Source: Phycisphaerales bacterium (GTDB lineage Bacteria; Planctomycetota; Phycisphaerae; Phycisphaerales; UBA1924). From it: a DNA stretch of 64,000 nt. Location: assembly GCA_027083355.1 (NCBI GenBank), contig JALWOY010000066.1:1-64000 (forward strand), given 5' to 3'. The notes under the pieces are model-generated. The model saw only the letters and a program-made list of their open reading frames with translations. It was not told the DNA's origin and made no database searches. A program made the position numbers and the translations under genes. Numbering within the stretch: position 1 is the first letter of the stretch; each line of letters begins with the position of its first letter. Shown here one piece after another: positions 1 to 8,850 of this stretch.

Positions 1-294
1 GGTGAACATGGGGGCGACGGCGAGCGCGAAGCCCCCGGCGATGTGGAGTATGCCGAGGACTTTTTCGGTGGAGAAAAAGCGATCGGCGACCATGCCGAGG
101 AAGAACGGGCTGATGATGGCGGCGATCGGTCCGACGGTGTACGCCCAAAAGATCTCGTCGCCCATGCCGTTGGCGGCCATGTAGTTGCCGACGGTGACGT
201 ACCAGGCGCCCCAGATGAAGAACTGGAGGAACATCATCAGGGAGAGTGCGGCGAGGGTTCCGGGGCGGGCGGGATTCGGGTTGATGTCGGTCAC
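1..294 (-). CDS. MFS nucleoside:H+ symporter, N-terminal part (cut by left edge)
   Basis: Ninety-eight N-terminal residues are visible before the window edge. The start is a GTG with GGAG about nine bases upstream. After a short cytoplasmic lead ([17 protein letters not shown]) comes a first membrane helix holding [18 protein letters not shown], then a second helix with the loop GMVADRF, which resembles the MFS motif A between helices 2 and 3. The FIWGAWYVT pattern is typical of the nucleoside:H+ symporter branch of MFS seen in planctomycetes. It probably sits in the inner membrane and imports nucleosides, which would suit the nucleobase-degrading genes further right. It is transcribed away from the tricorn gene across about 260 bases of shared upstream DNA. 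The substrate is inferred from family resemblance only. Confidence 0.75.
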   Translation of the reverse strand, partial: MTDINPNPARPGTLAALSLMMFLQFFIWGAWYVTVGNYMAANGMGDEIFWAYTVGPIAAIISPFFLGMVADRFFSTEKVLGILHIAGGFALAVAPMFT

Positions 295-553
295 TGTGCT
301 GCTCCGGGGCTGTTTTTTCTATTCGCGTGACGGGCGTGCCCCGCGTGAGCATCCCGGTGGCGGGGCATCGGTGCGTCGTTGGCCCAGATCGCTGGATGCT
401 ATCACGGATGGCGTTGTTCGTGGGGCGGTTGATCGGCCCGGCATCGGGCCCGCCATCGGGCGAGATCCGGTTGGCGGCGCGGGCGGATTGTGGTGTATGC
501 TGGTCGGCCTGCCCGAGAGGGGCACCGCACCCCGATAGCCAGAGAGGACAACC

Positions 554-3500
554 ATGCGAATCGACAGTTTGAACCGCGGACGCTGCCTGCGAGCGTCCGT
601 GTCGGCTTTGGTCGGCATTTCGATGATGCCGGGGGCGGTCGCCTCGGGGGCGGAGGACACGACGCCGCACGCGGGGATGCTTCGGTATCCGGACATCTCG
701 AAGACGGAGATCGTGTTCGTGTACGCGAACGACATCTGGATCGCGCCGCGTGAGGGCGGTCTTGCACGCCCGCTGGCGAGCCCGCCGGGGCAGGAGCTTT
801 TCCCGAAGTTCAACGCCGACGGGGACGAGATCGTGTTCCAGGGCAATTACGACGGCGGTCGGGATCTGTACCGGATGTCGACGGTCGGGGGTGTCCCGGT
901 CCGGCTGACGCACCGGCCGGGCGGCGAGATGCCGACCGACTGGCACCCGAGCCGCGGGATCATTTTCTTCACGGCGGCCGACCGGGACGGGATCTCCGGG
1001 CCTCGCCTGTATTCGGTGTCCGAGGACGGGGGGCTGCCATCGAAGCTGCCGGTGCCGTACGGCGGTAACGGCGCGATCAGCGAGGACGGCGAGTGGTTGG
1101 CGTACACGCCGTGGGTGCGGGATCATCGCACGTGGAAGCGTTATCGCGGGGGGATGGCCTCCGACATCTGGCTTTTCAATCTCGACACCAACGAGTCGAA
1201 ACAGATCACCGATTTCGACGGGACGGACACGCTGCCGATGTGGCACGGCGAGACGGTGTATTACCTGTCCGACGGCGGGCCGGAGCATCGGCTGAATATC
1301 TGGTCGTACGACACGAAGAGCGGGAAGCGTCGGCAGGTGACGGCGTTCGACGATTACGACGTGAAGTACCCCTCGATCGGTCCGGGCCCGAGGGGACGCG
1401 GCGAGATCATTTTCCAGCACGGCTCGGACCTGACGGTGCTCGATCTGCGGACGAAAAAGACGCGGGTCGTGGAGGTGCGGATCCCCGGCGCGAGGCCGAC
1501 GATCAGGCCGCACGATGTGGACGCGGGGAAGAACTTCGCCGCCGGCGGGATCTCGAGCACGGGCAAGCGGGCGGTCGTGGAGGCGCGGGGCGATATCTGG
1601 ACGGTCCCGGCGGAGCACGGGCCGATCCGGCAGATCACCGACACGTCCGGGGTCGCGGAGCGATCGCCGGCCTGGAGCCCCGACGGTCGATGGATCGCGT
1701 ATTTCTCCGACGCAGACGGGGAGTATGAGCTGTACATCACGCAGTCGGACGGCAAGGGCGAGACGCGGCAGGTGACGGACGGGAACACGACGTATTTCTA
1801 TTCGGCGACGTGGTCGCCCGATTCAAAGAGCATCGTGCTGGCGGACAAGGCGGGGAACCTGATCCTTGTCGACGTGGAGTCGGGCGATACGAAAGTGATC
1901 GACAAGGACCCGTGGGGGAACCCGCAGACGGTGAGCTGGTCGGGTGATTCACGCTGGATCACGTTCGCGCACCCGGACAGCGAGAGCCTGAACTCGAGCA
2001 TCTGGTTGTACGACATGGAATCCGGGCAGACGCACAGACTGACGAGCGGGTTCTTCAACGACACCAGCCCCGCGTTCAGCCGGAAGGGTGATTATCTGTT
2101 CTACGCCTCTGATCGCCATTTCGACGATCCGATCTACGACCAGGTGGGGTCGACTTTTGTTTATTCGGAGACGGGGAAGCTGATCGCGGTGCCGCTGAAC
2201 GGGGATGTCGAGAACCCGCGTCTGATCGAGTCCGACGAGGAGACGTGGGAGGACGAGTCGGCGGACGAGGAAAAGGCCGATGATTCATCTGGTGATGATG
2301 AAGAAGAGGCCGACGGCGCTCCGGGTGATGAACAGGAAGACGCCGACGATGGTGACGGAGGCGATGCGGAAGACGCGGATTCCGGCAAGGGCGCCGGGGA
2401 TGGTTCGGACGACGACCCGTTCGCGGGTCTGGATACGGAGCACCCGCTGTACGGCCGGTGGGAGGGGACCGCTTCGGGCTTCAAGGCTCTGGGGATGCCG
2501 CAGGACGAGGTTTCGTTCTCGATGATCATTCTGGTCGATGAGGACGGGAACATCATGGGGCAGTCCGAATCGCAGGGAGAAACGAGCGATCTCGGCGACG
2601 TCGTGAAATGGGACGACGCGACGGGCGAGCTTTATCGCGAGAAGTCGCAGGGGCCGGTCACGATCGTTTCGAGGGCGACGGTTTCCGGCGACACGATGAC
2701 CGGGACGTGGTCGATCGAGGCGATGGGCGTGAGCGGAACCTGGGAGGCGGAGCGAGTCACGCGTGAGATCGACGCCGAGACGGTGACGGAGATCCGCGGG
2801 GATGCCGACGAAGGCAGCGAGGGCGAGCCGGTCGAGATCGACATCGACGGGTTCGAGGCGCGGGGTGTCGAGATCCCGGTGTCCCCCGGGCGATTCGGGA
2901 ACCTGGCTTCGAACGACAGCGGACAGCTTCTGTACGTGCGGTTCTCCGGCGGTGTCCCCGCGATCAAGCTCGTCGATTTCTCCGACGACGAGCCGGAGGA
3001 GAAGACCGTCCTCGGCGGCGCCGGCGGGTTCGATATCTCCGGCGACGGGAAGAAAATCCTCGCGGGGAGCGCGGCGGGCTTCGGGATCGTGGACGCGAAA
3101 CCCGGGCAGTCGATCGGCAAGCCGCTGCCGATGCGCGGGTATCGCAAGACGATCGACCCGCGAGAGGAATGGGACGAGCTGCTGACCGACGCGTGGCGTC
3201 GTTACCGCGATTTCTTCTACGTCAAGAACATGCACGGCGTGGACTGGGACGCGGTGTACGAGCGGTATCACGCGATGCTCGCCGACGCGGCGAGCCGGGA
3301 GGATGTCTCGTTCATCATCGGTGAGATGATCTCGGAGTTGAACGTGGGCCACGCGTACTACTTTGGTGGCGACGTGGAGGGGCAGCCGAGGGCGTCCGTC
3401 GGTCTGCTCGGGGTTGATTTCGAGCTGGGGACGGAGACGGACGAGAACGGCGCGTCGCAGTCGGCATACCGAATCTCGCATATCTACGAGGGCGGGGACT

Positions 3501-4420
3501 GGGATTCCGACGCGCGGAATCCGCTGCGCCGGCCCGGGATGGATGTGAAGGAGGGCGATTACATCCTCCGTGTGAACGGCAAGCCCGTGGATGTGGAGGT
3601 CGACCCGTGGGCGGCGTTCATCGGCACCGCCGGCAAGGACACGACCATCACCTTCGCCTCGGCCCTGTTCGGCGATGAGGAAACCCGCAACGAGCGGGAA
3701 TACACCATCAAGCCGCTGGGCAGTGAATACAACCTCCGATACCGGGACTGGGTCGAGAACAACCGGCGGTATGTCGAGGAAGCCTCCGGCGGCAAGGTGG
3801 GCTATATCCACGTGCCCAACACCGGCGTGCAGGGCCAGAACGAGCTGTTCCGGCAGTTCTACGGGCAGATCGGCAAGGGCGCCCTCATCATCGACGAGCG
3901 GTGGAACGGCGGGGGACAGATCCCCAACCGCTTCATCGAACTGCTCAATCGACCCCGCACGAACTATTGGGCGCGGCGGGACGGCGAGGACTGGCCCTGG
4001 CCATACGACAGCCATCAGGGGCCCAAGTGCATGCTGATCAACGGCATGGCCGGTTCCGGCGGGGACATGTTCCCGTGGCTGTTCCGACACCACAAACTGG
4101 GCAAGCTGATCGGCACGCGGACGTGGGGCGGCCTTGTCGGGATCTCCGGGGTGCCGGGGCTGATCGACGGGGGTGTGATCACGGTGCCGAACTTCGGGTT
4201 TTATGAGCTGGACGGGACGTGGGGCATCGAGGGGCACGGCGTGGACCCCGACATCGAGGTGGTGGACAACCCGACAGCGCACGCCGAGGGCAAGCGTCCG
4301 CAGCTGGATGTGGCCGTGAACCTGATGCTGGATGAGATCGCCCGGCACGGGTTCCACCCGCCGAAGCGTCCCCCCGATCCGGATCGTTCGGGGATGGGCG
4401 TGCTGCCGGAAGACCATTGA
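554..4420 (+). CDS. Tricorn-like protease with beta-propellers, PDZ and S41-type catalytic domain
   Basis: Large secreted or periplasmic peptidase of 1288 residues. Residues 1 to about 31 look like a signal peptide ending AVASGA. Residues 40-555 hold TolB/WD40-like propeller blades (repeated SPDG/WSPD motifs). A very acidic low-complexity linker spans about 560-629, then an extra beta-rich domain about 633-747 starting YGRWEGTASG. More propeller sequence follows, then a PDZ domain (about 945-1028) and the tail-specific protease core. Catalytic candidates by comparison with archaeal tricorn are His933 (NVGHAYY), Ser1168 (AGSGGD) and Glu1226 (GIEGHGVDP). Tricorn proteases degrade peptides released by larger proteases. 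The start is supported by an AGAGGA motif just upstream. The acidic linker and inserted domain are unusual against the classical two-propeller layout. The gene stands alone and ends in a strong terminator. Confidence 0.9.
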   Translation: MRIDSLNRGRCLRASVSALVGISMMPGAVASGAEDTTPHAGMLRYPDISKTEIVFVYANDIWIAPREGGLARPLASPPGQELFPKFNADGDEIVFQGNYDGGRDLYRMSTVGGVPVRLTHRPGGEMPTDWHPSRGIIFFTAADRDGISGPRLYSVSEDGGLPSKLPVPYGGNGAISEDGEWLAYTPWVRDHRTWKRYRGGMASDIWLFNLDTNESKQITDFDGTDTLPMWHGETVYYLSDGGPEHRLNIWSYDTKSGKRRQVTAFDDYDVKYPSIGPGPRGRGEIIFQHGSDLTVLDLRTKKTRVVEVRIPGARPTIRPHDVDAGKNFAAGGISSTGKRAVVEARGDIWTVPAEHGPIRQITDTSGVAERSPAWSPDGRWIAYFSDADGEYELYITQSDGKGETRQVTDGNTTYFYSATWSPDSKSIVLADKAGNLILVDVESGDTKVIDKDPWGNPQTVSWSGDSRWITFAHPDSESLNSSIWLYDMESGQTHRLTSGFFNDTSPAFSRKGDYLFYASDRHFDDPIYDQVGSTFVYSETGKLIAVPLNGDVENPRLIESDEETWEDESADEEKADDSSGDDEEEADGAPGDEQEDADDGDGGDAEDADSGKGAGDGSDDDPFAGLDTEHPLYGRWEGTASGFKALGMPQDEVSFSMIILVDEDGNIMGQSESQGETSDLGDVVKWDDATGELYREKSQGPVTIVSRATVSGDTMTGTWSIEAMGVSGTWEAERVTREIDAETVTEIRGDADEGSEGEPVEIDIDGFEARGVEIPVSPGRFGNLASNDSGQLLYVRFSGGVPAIKLVDFSDDEPEEKTVLGGAGGFDISGDGKKILAGSAAGFGIVDAKPGQSIGKPLPMRGYRKTIDPREEWDELLTDAWRRYRDFFYVKNMHGVDWDAVYERYHAMLADAASREDVSFIIGEMISELNVGHAYYFGGDVEGQPRASVGLLGVDFELGTETDENGASQSAYRISHIYEGGDWDSDARNPLRRPGMDVKEGDYILRVNGKPVDVEVDPWAAFIGTAGKDTTITFASALFGDEETRNEREYTIKPLGSEYNLRYRDWVENNRRYVEEASGGKVGYIHVPNTGVQGQNELFRQFYGQIGKGALIIDERWNGGGQIPNRFIELLNRPRTNYWARRDGEDWPWPYDSHQGPKCMLINGMAGSGGDMFPWLFRHHKLGKLIGTRTWGGLVGISGVPGLIDGGVITVPNFGFYELDGTWGIEGHGVDPDIEVVDNPTAHAEGKRPQLDVAVNLMLDEIARHGFHPPKRPPDPDRSGMGVLPEDH

Positions 4421-4444
4421 CCGGGCGGAGAGCGTTTGTTGTGG

Positions 4445-4473
4445 AAACCCCGCGGGCGGCCGCGGGGTTTTTT
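4445..4473 (+). terminator. Rho-independent terminator after the tricorn gene
   Basis: An 11-bp stem (AAACCCCGCGG with CCGCGGGGTTT) around a 4-base loop is followed by six T residues. It lies 25 bases after the tricorn stop codon and before the topoisomerase VI operon. Confidence 0.85.
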
Positions 4474-4565
4474 CATGCGCCGGGAGGCGGTGTCTGTGCG
4501 GATGCGGCTCGGCGCATTGTCGCCTATTCTGGGTGTGTGCCGATGAATGACACCACGGAGGGTGT

Positions 4566-6737
4566 ATGGCGAAGAAGCGGGCGAACGCGGAAACGATGGC
4601 GAGCAAGCAACGCGAGATCTCCGTCTCGGAGTTTTTCGCGAAGAACCGGCATCTGCTCGGTTTTGACAACCCGCGCAAAGCGCTGTTGACCACGGTGAAG
4701 GAGGCCGTGGACAACGCGCTCGACGCCTGCGAAGAGGCGGGGATTCTGCCGGACATCGAGGTTCGCATCGAGGAGCTGGTCGCGCCGGCGTCCGCGAGCA
4801 AGTCGGGCCGGTATCGGGTGACGATCACGGATAACGGCCCGGGGATCGTCCGCAAGCAGGTGGAGAACATTTTCGGGAAGCTGCTGTACGGCTCGAAGTT
4901 TCACCGCCTCAAGATGAGCCGGGGGCAGCAGGGCATCGGGATTTCCGCGGCGGGGATGTACGGCCTGATGACGACGGGCCGGCCCATGGTGATCACGACG
5001 AAGCCCCGGAAGAACAAGCCGGCGCATCACCTCGAGCTGGCGATGGACACGTCCAAGAACAAGCCCGAGGTGACGGTCGATATCGAGACGGACGACTTCC
5101 CCGAGACATCGAGCGGGACGGGGACGCGGGTCGTCATCGAGCTGGAGGCGAGATACGTCCGCGGCAAGACGAGCGTCGAGGCGTATCTGGAGCAGACCGC
5201 GATCGCGAACCCGCACGCGGAGATCGTGTTCGTTCCGCCGGACAAGGCTGGGGAAGACCCGGGGCTGGAGGACGCCTCAGAAAAGAGCCCCGAGCGCGAG
5301 CGAGGGGCCGGGGCGACGGATGAGATCGACCCCACGGAAAGCCGGCCCGGCGCTGACGCTCCGGGTTCCTTCGATGCTGAGATCGTCCGCACGACCGAGC
5401 ACGCGGACCGGATCGTGTACCCGCGTGCGGTCGACGAGAACCCGCCCGAGACGAGCGAGATCAAGCCGCACCCGTACGGCGTGGAGCTGGGCAGTTTTCT
5501 TCGGATGCTCAAGGACACGCCGGAGAAGCAGCTGGGCGGGTTTTTCAAGCGTGAGTTCTGCCGGGTGACGCCGGCGGTGGTCAAGCAGGTCTGCGACGCG
5601 GCGAGCGTGAAGGGCAAGACGTTCAGTGGGCAGACGTGGGTGAAGAACATCGACCACGCGTCGGCCGAGAAGATCTATCGGGCGCTGCAGGAGGCGAAGC
5701 TGCGGAGCCCGCCGACGGATTGCCTGGCGCCGATCGGCGTGCGCACGATGCTCGCGGGTCTGCTCAAGGGCGTGAAGGCGGAGTTCTACGCGGCGAGCAC
5801 GAGGAGCCCGGCGGTGTATCGTGGCAACCCGTTCCAGATCGAGGCGGCGATCGCGTACGGTGGTGATCTTCCTGCGGATCAGCCGGCGCGGGTGATCCGG
5901 TTTGCGAACCGCGTGCCGCTGTTGTATCAGCAGTCGTCGTGCTGCGCGTTCAAGAGCGTGCTGGAGACGGGGTGGAAGAACTACGGGATGAGCCAGCCGC
6001 GGGGGTCGGCCCCGGTGGGTCCTCTGGTGGTGATGATCCACATGGCCAGCGTGTGGGTGCCGTTCACGAGCGAGAGCAAGGAGGCGATCGCGGACTACGA
6101 CGAGATCCGCAAAGAGATGAAACTCGCGCTCAAGGAGTGCGGGCGGAAACTCGGCATCTACATCCGGCGTCGCCAGCGCATGAAACGGGAGGGACAGAAG
6201 CGGGACGTGTTCGAGCGGTACATCGGCGAGATCTCCAAAGCGTGCGAGGCGATCACCGGGACGGACGCGGCGACGCTGTACGAGGCACTGATGAAACAGG
6301 CGAAGCGGCGGACGGAGATCGCGGACGCGGTGCTGGACGAGGACGGGAAGATCGTCGGGTTCAAGGACGGCAACGGACGGCTGGACGGCGACGACGGGGT
6401 GATTATCCTCGATGGAAACGGGAATGGGAACGGGGGCGGTGCTCCGAATACTCCGGGGAAGAAGCCCGGAGCGTCAGCGACGGGTCAGGGGCGTTCTGAC
6501 GCGAAGGTCGCGAAAGGCTCGAAGGGGAAGCAGGGGAGAAAAAAAGGAACGAAGCCCCCTCGCTCGCGCGAGGGGCTCATTGAGACAGGGCCGGGGAACA
6601 ACGAGGTGGTGGAGTCGAAGCCCGCGGAGAAATCCAGGAAGAAGGTCGTCAAGAAGAAACTCGTCAAGAAGAAGGTACGCAAGAAGGTCAGAAAAAAACG
6701 GGCAACGGAAGGCGCGGGGTTGTTTGAAGGAGGTTGA
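4566..6737 (+). CDS. top6B: DNA topoisomerase VI subunit B (GHKL ATPase)
   Basis: ATPase subunit of a type IIB topoisomerase. It dimerises on ATP binding and gates DNA cleaved by subunit A. The GHKL fold is clear: KEAVDNALDACEEAG (N box), ITDNGPGI (G1 box), and the lid and G2 box RGQQGIGISAAGMYG at about residues 120-135. The transducer region follows, with IRFANRVPLLYQQ and the conserved lysine neighbourhood. At 723 residues it is longer than archaeal subunits (about 530). Much of the excess comes from a 30-residue insert at about 239-268 and a low-complexity C-terminal region at about 610-723 that ends in a Lys/Arg-rich tail (KKKLVKKKVRKK). Both the insert and part of the tail coincide with copies of an interspersed palindromic DNA repeat found elsewhere between genes. 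The first gene of the operon, it ends four bases before the next gene. Confidence 0.95.
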   Translation: MAKKRANAETMASKQREISVSEFFAKNRHLLGFDNPRKALLTTVKEAVDNALDACEEAGILPDIEVRIEELVAPASASKSGRYRVTITDNGPGIVRKQVENIFGKLLYGSKFHRLKMSRGQQGIGISAAGMYGLMTTGRPMVITTKPRKNKPAHHLELAMDTSKNKPEVTVDIETDDFPETSSGTGTRVVIELEARYVRGKTSVEAYLEQTAIANPHAEIVFVPPDKAGEDPGLEDASEKSPERERGAGATDEIDPTESRPGADAPGSFDAEIVRTTEHADRIVYPRAVDENPPETSEIKPHPYGVELGSFLRMLKDTPEKQLGGFFKREFCRVTPAVVKQVCDAASVKGKTFSGQTWVKNIDHASAEKIYRALQEAKLRSPPTDCLAPIGVRTMLAGLLKGVKAEFYAASTRSPAVYRGNPFQIEAAIAYGGDLPADQPARVIRFANRVPLLYQQSSCCAFKSVLETGWKNYGMSQPRGSAPVGPLVVMIHMASVWVPFTSESKEAIADYDEIRKEMKLALKECGRKLGIYIRRRQRMKREGQKRDVFERYIGEISKACEAITGTDAATLYEALMKQAKRRTEIADAVLDEDGKIVGFKDGNGRLDGDDGVIILDGNGNGNGGGAPNTPGKKPGASATGQGRSDAKVAKGSKGKQGRKKGTKPPRSREGLIETGPGNNEVVESKPAEKSRKKVVKKKLVKKKVRKKVRKKRATEGAGLFEGG
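5281..5370. repeat. Family A palindromic repeat inside top6B (copy A1)
   Basis: The ends read AAAAGAGCCCCGAGCGCGAG on the left and, reading outward, an AGCGTCAGCGCCGGGCC-type match on the right (CGCTGACGCTCCGGG in + orientation). They match the inverted ends of the intergenic copies at 18279, 38272 and 41365. The 90-bp length keeps the reading frame and adds about 30 residues rich in Glu, Arg, Pro and Gly to top6B. Confidence 0.7.
6459..6582. repeat. Family A palindromic repeat inside the 3' part of top6B (copy A2)
   Basis: The left end GAAGCCCGGAGCGTCAGCGA and the right end CCCCTCGCTCGCGCGAGGGG match the two ends of the intergenic copy A3. The middle contains an A-rich run. The element is read through in the top6B frame and encodes part of the basic low-complexity tail. 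Confidence 0.6.
6727..6733 (+). promoter_or_regulatory. Strong Shine-Dalgarno at the end of top6B
   Basis: AAGGAGG overlaps the last codons of top6B and lies seven bases before the ATG of the AT-richer gene at 6741. The following subunit A gene has no comparable site before its own ATG at 7482. This fits the idea that the site once served top6A and now drives the inserted gene. Confidence 0.7.
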
Positions 6738-6740
6738 GCA

Positions 6741-7478
6741 ATGGAATCCAGCAATGTATCGCTACCAGTCTTTGACGAAGCAGTCAAGAAGATTGAGCAG
6801 TATTACAGGCTTCACCCAACCGGTATGGGGTGGCGGTTTTCCTTTGGTCCCAAGGCGTCGCTTGTGTCTGGCCTGTCAATGTGGTTCATCGGTGTGCAGC
6901 CCGGGGGGGCAGGCCCGGATGTGGGTGAACCCAGTCGCGAAGATGGTAATGGTTATCGGCTTGAGGGATGGAGTGACCGTGATACTCCGAATCCGCTCCA
7001 AAGAAATGTGATGTGTCTTTTTCAGATGCTTGGCGAATGCCTCGGTAAATCTTGGGAACGACTTCTTGATCAATGCTTTACGTCAAACGTATGCCCAATC
7101 CGTGCTCCCGATTCCGATTGTCTTAAGCAAATTTTGCCTGAATGGAAAGCGTTTTCACTTGACCTTTGGTCTCCAGTTCTGCTTGAGTATGGCCCCTCCG
7201 TAGTTGTTTGCAATGGCAGAGAAGCTCATTCGGTTCTGTGCAAATCGGCTGCCAAAATAGGTCTCAAAAGAAATGGTGAAATGTTGTTGCATCCGACAGG
7301 GTGGGGCAATTTACAATGGTACGAGGATCGCTATCAGGATGAAGATCGGACACTCATGTTGATTTGTATTCCGCATCTGTCGCATTTCAAGATCTTCACC
7401 AGCGAGAAATGTCGGCAGCAATCGCAAGCAATCGTCGATTTGATTGCCTCGGCTGTTTCGGATGATTCACGAAAGTAA
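6741..7478 (+). CDS. Unrecognised AT-richer gene between top6B and top6A, possibly UDG-like fold
   Basis: The protein has 245 residues and I cannot assign it to a named family with certainty. The order of motifs resembles the uracil-DNA-glycosylase superfamily: IGVQPGGAGPDVGEP near residue 50, FTSNVCPIRAP near 115, GPSVVVCNGREAHSVL near 155, and IPHLSHF near 215 (compare the HPS motif of UDG). No clear catalytic Asp or Asn is evident, so enzyme activity is uncertain. Codon use (many AAT, AAA, TTT, GTT) and base composition are clearly more AT-rich than both neighbours, which suggests recent transfer. It begins four bases after top6B and ends four bases before top6A, so it is embedded in the operon without disturbing either frame. 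It may be a DNA-repair or nucleic-acid-binding partner of topoisomerase VI, or simply a passenger. Confidence 0.7.
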   Translation: MESSNVSLPVFDEAVKKIEQYYRLHPTGMGWRFSFGPKASLVSGLSMWFIGVQPGGAGPDVGEPSREDGNGYRLEGWSDRDTPNPLQRNVMCLFQMLGECLGKSWERLLDQCFTSNVCPIRAPDSDCLKQILPEWKAFSLDLWSPVLLEYGPSVVVCNGREAHSVLCKSAAKIGLKRNGEMLLHPTGWGNLQWYEDRYQDEDRTLMLICIPHLSHFKIFTSEKCRQQSQAIVDLIASAVSDDSRK

Positions 7479-7481
7479 TTC

Positions 7482-8702
7482 ATGGCCAAGAAGACCACGA
7501 AAAAACCCGCCGGCAAGAAGACTTCCAGGAAAACCCCTACACGGGCGGGGGGCGCGGCGACCGCCTCACGGAGCCGGGGCGGGTCTTGGGCCGAACGTGA
7601 CGCCAAGACGGCCGAGGCGATCCGCGGTCTGGCGGATTCGATCGTGAAGTCATCGCTCGCGGGTCGTGAGCCCAAGGTCGAGGTCCCCACGCGTTCGAGC
7701 GCGAACACGAAGTGGAACAAGAGCCGGGGCATCCTGCAGATGGGCAGCGCGAGGCAGGAGCGTCAGCTGTTCAATCTGGGGCAGGCACGCAAGTTCATGC
7801 AGACGCTGCTGCACGGGCAGGGTATCAACGAACTGATCGACGCGGGCAAAACGCTGAGCCTCCGCGGGATGTATTACAAGGGCCTGCACACGATCGCGGG
7901 GACCGGCGGCAAGGGCAGGGCGGGGGAGAAGACGTTCGACGACCAGACCGAGAGCGACGCGATCCTGGAGGATCTGGAGGTCACGATCGGGGCGCTGCGC
8001 GAGGAGCTGCACGTCTTCGCCAAGAAACGCGGCACCATGGTCGGCAACATCACCGTCATCGACAACGGCGACGAGATCAACTGCCGGAAGATGGGCACGG
8101 GCGGCTACGCGGTGCCGAGCATCTGCGAACCCGAGGTGATCCAGTTCAAGGATGTCGAGGCGGATTTCGTGCTGCACGTCGAGAAGGACACGGTGTGGCA
8201 GCGGTTCAACGAGGACCGCTTCTGGGAACAGCACAACTGCATCCTGACGGAAGGTTCGGGGCAGCCGCCGCGGGGGGTGCGCCGGCTCCTGCATCGGCTC
8301 AACAAGGAGCACGGGCTGCCGATCATCTGCCTGCTCGACTGCGACCCGTGGGGGCACTACATCTACAGCGTCATCAAGCAAGGCTCGATCAGCCTGGCGT
8401 TCGAGAGCGAGCGGCTCGCGATCCCCGAGGCGAAGTTCCTCGGCATCCGCGCCAAGGACTACGAGGCGTGCGGGCTGAGCGACGATGTGCAGATCGACCT
8501 CAACGAACGCGACCGCAACCGTGCGAAGCAGATCATGGCCTACCCGTGGTTCGCCGAGAACAAGCAGTGGCAGCGCGAGATCAAAAAGATGCTCAGCAAC
8601 GGCTTCAAAATGGAGGTCGAATCGCTCATCACCAAGGACATCTCGTATGTGACCGAGGTGTATGTGCCGGAGCGGTTAAAGGCGAAGGACTGGCTCGGTT
8701 GA
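7482..8702 (+). CDS. top6A: DNA topoisomerase VI subunit A (Spo11 homologue)
   Basis: DNA-cleaving subunit of topoisomerase VI, 406 residues. The winged-helix 5Y-CAP part carries the catalytic tyrosine candidates Tyr131 and Tyr132 in LRGMYYKG, matching the position of the active tyrosine in archaeal Top6A and Spo11. The Toprim fold follows: an acidic residue in TEGSGQPPRG, then LLDCDPWG with Asp286 and Asp288 as magnesium ligands. The first 70 residues are Lys/Arg/Ala-rich and likely disordered, a bacterial addition. The ATG at 7482 has only a poor ribosome site (CGAAAG), so translation may be coupled to the gene upstream. Together with top6B it should make and reseal double-strand breaks with two-base overhangs to relax or decatenate DNA. 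Confidence 0.95.
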   Translation: MAKKTTKKPAGKKTSRKTPTRAGGAATASRSRGGSWAERDAKTAEAIRGLADSIVKSSLAGREPKVEVPTRSSANTKWNKSRGILQMGSARQERQLFNLGQARKFMQTLLHGQGINELIDAGKTLSLRGMYYKGLHTIAGTGGKGRAGEKTFDDQTESDAILEDLEVTIGALREELHVFAKKRGTMVGNITVIDNGDEINCRKMGTGGYAVPSICEPEVIQFKDVEADFVLHVEKDTVWQRFNEDRFWEQHNCILTEGSGQPPRGVRRLLHRLNKEHGLPIICLLDCDPWGHYIYSVIKQGSISLAFESERLAIPEAKFLGIRAKDYEACGLSDDVQIDLNERDRNRAKQIMAYPWFAENKQWQREIKKMLSNGFKMEVESLITKDISYVTEVYVPERLKAKDWLG

Positions 8703-8850
8703 CCCGGACGGGCGAATGGCATTCGTTGCGTCTGTTGCGGGCGGCCAGGGGGCGGGCTGTCGGCATGTTCTGCAAGATGTTGTATTGACTTGGGATACGC
8801 AGATGCCGATGATGGCCTTCACACGATCCCCGAGACAGGAGTGCACCCGC

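Noticed and set aside
2285-4870. Long open frame of 861 residues opposite the tricorn and top6B genes
   Set aside because: It is antisense to clear catalytic domains, has Arg/Pro/Ala-biased composition and no ribosome site; high GC keeps antisense frames open.
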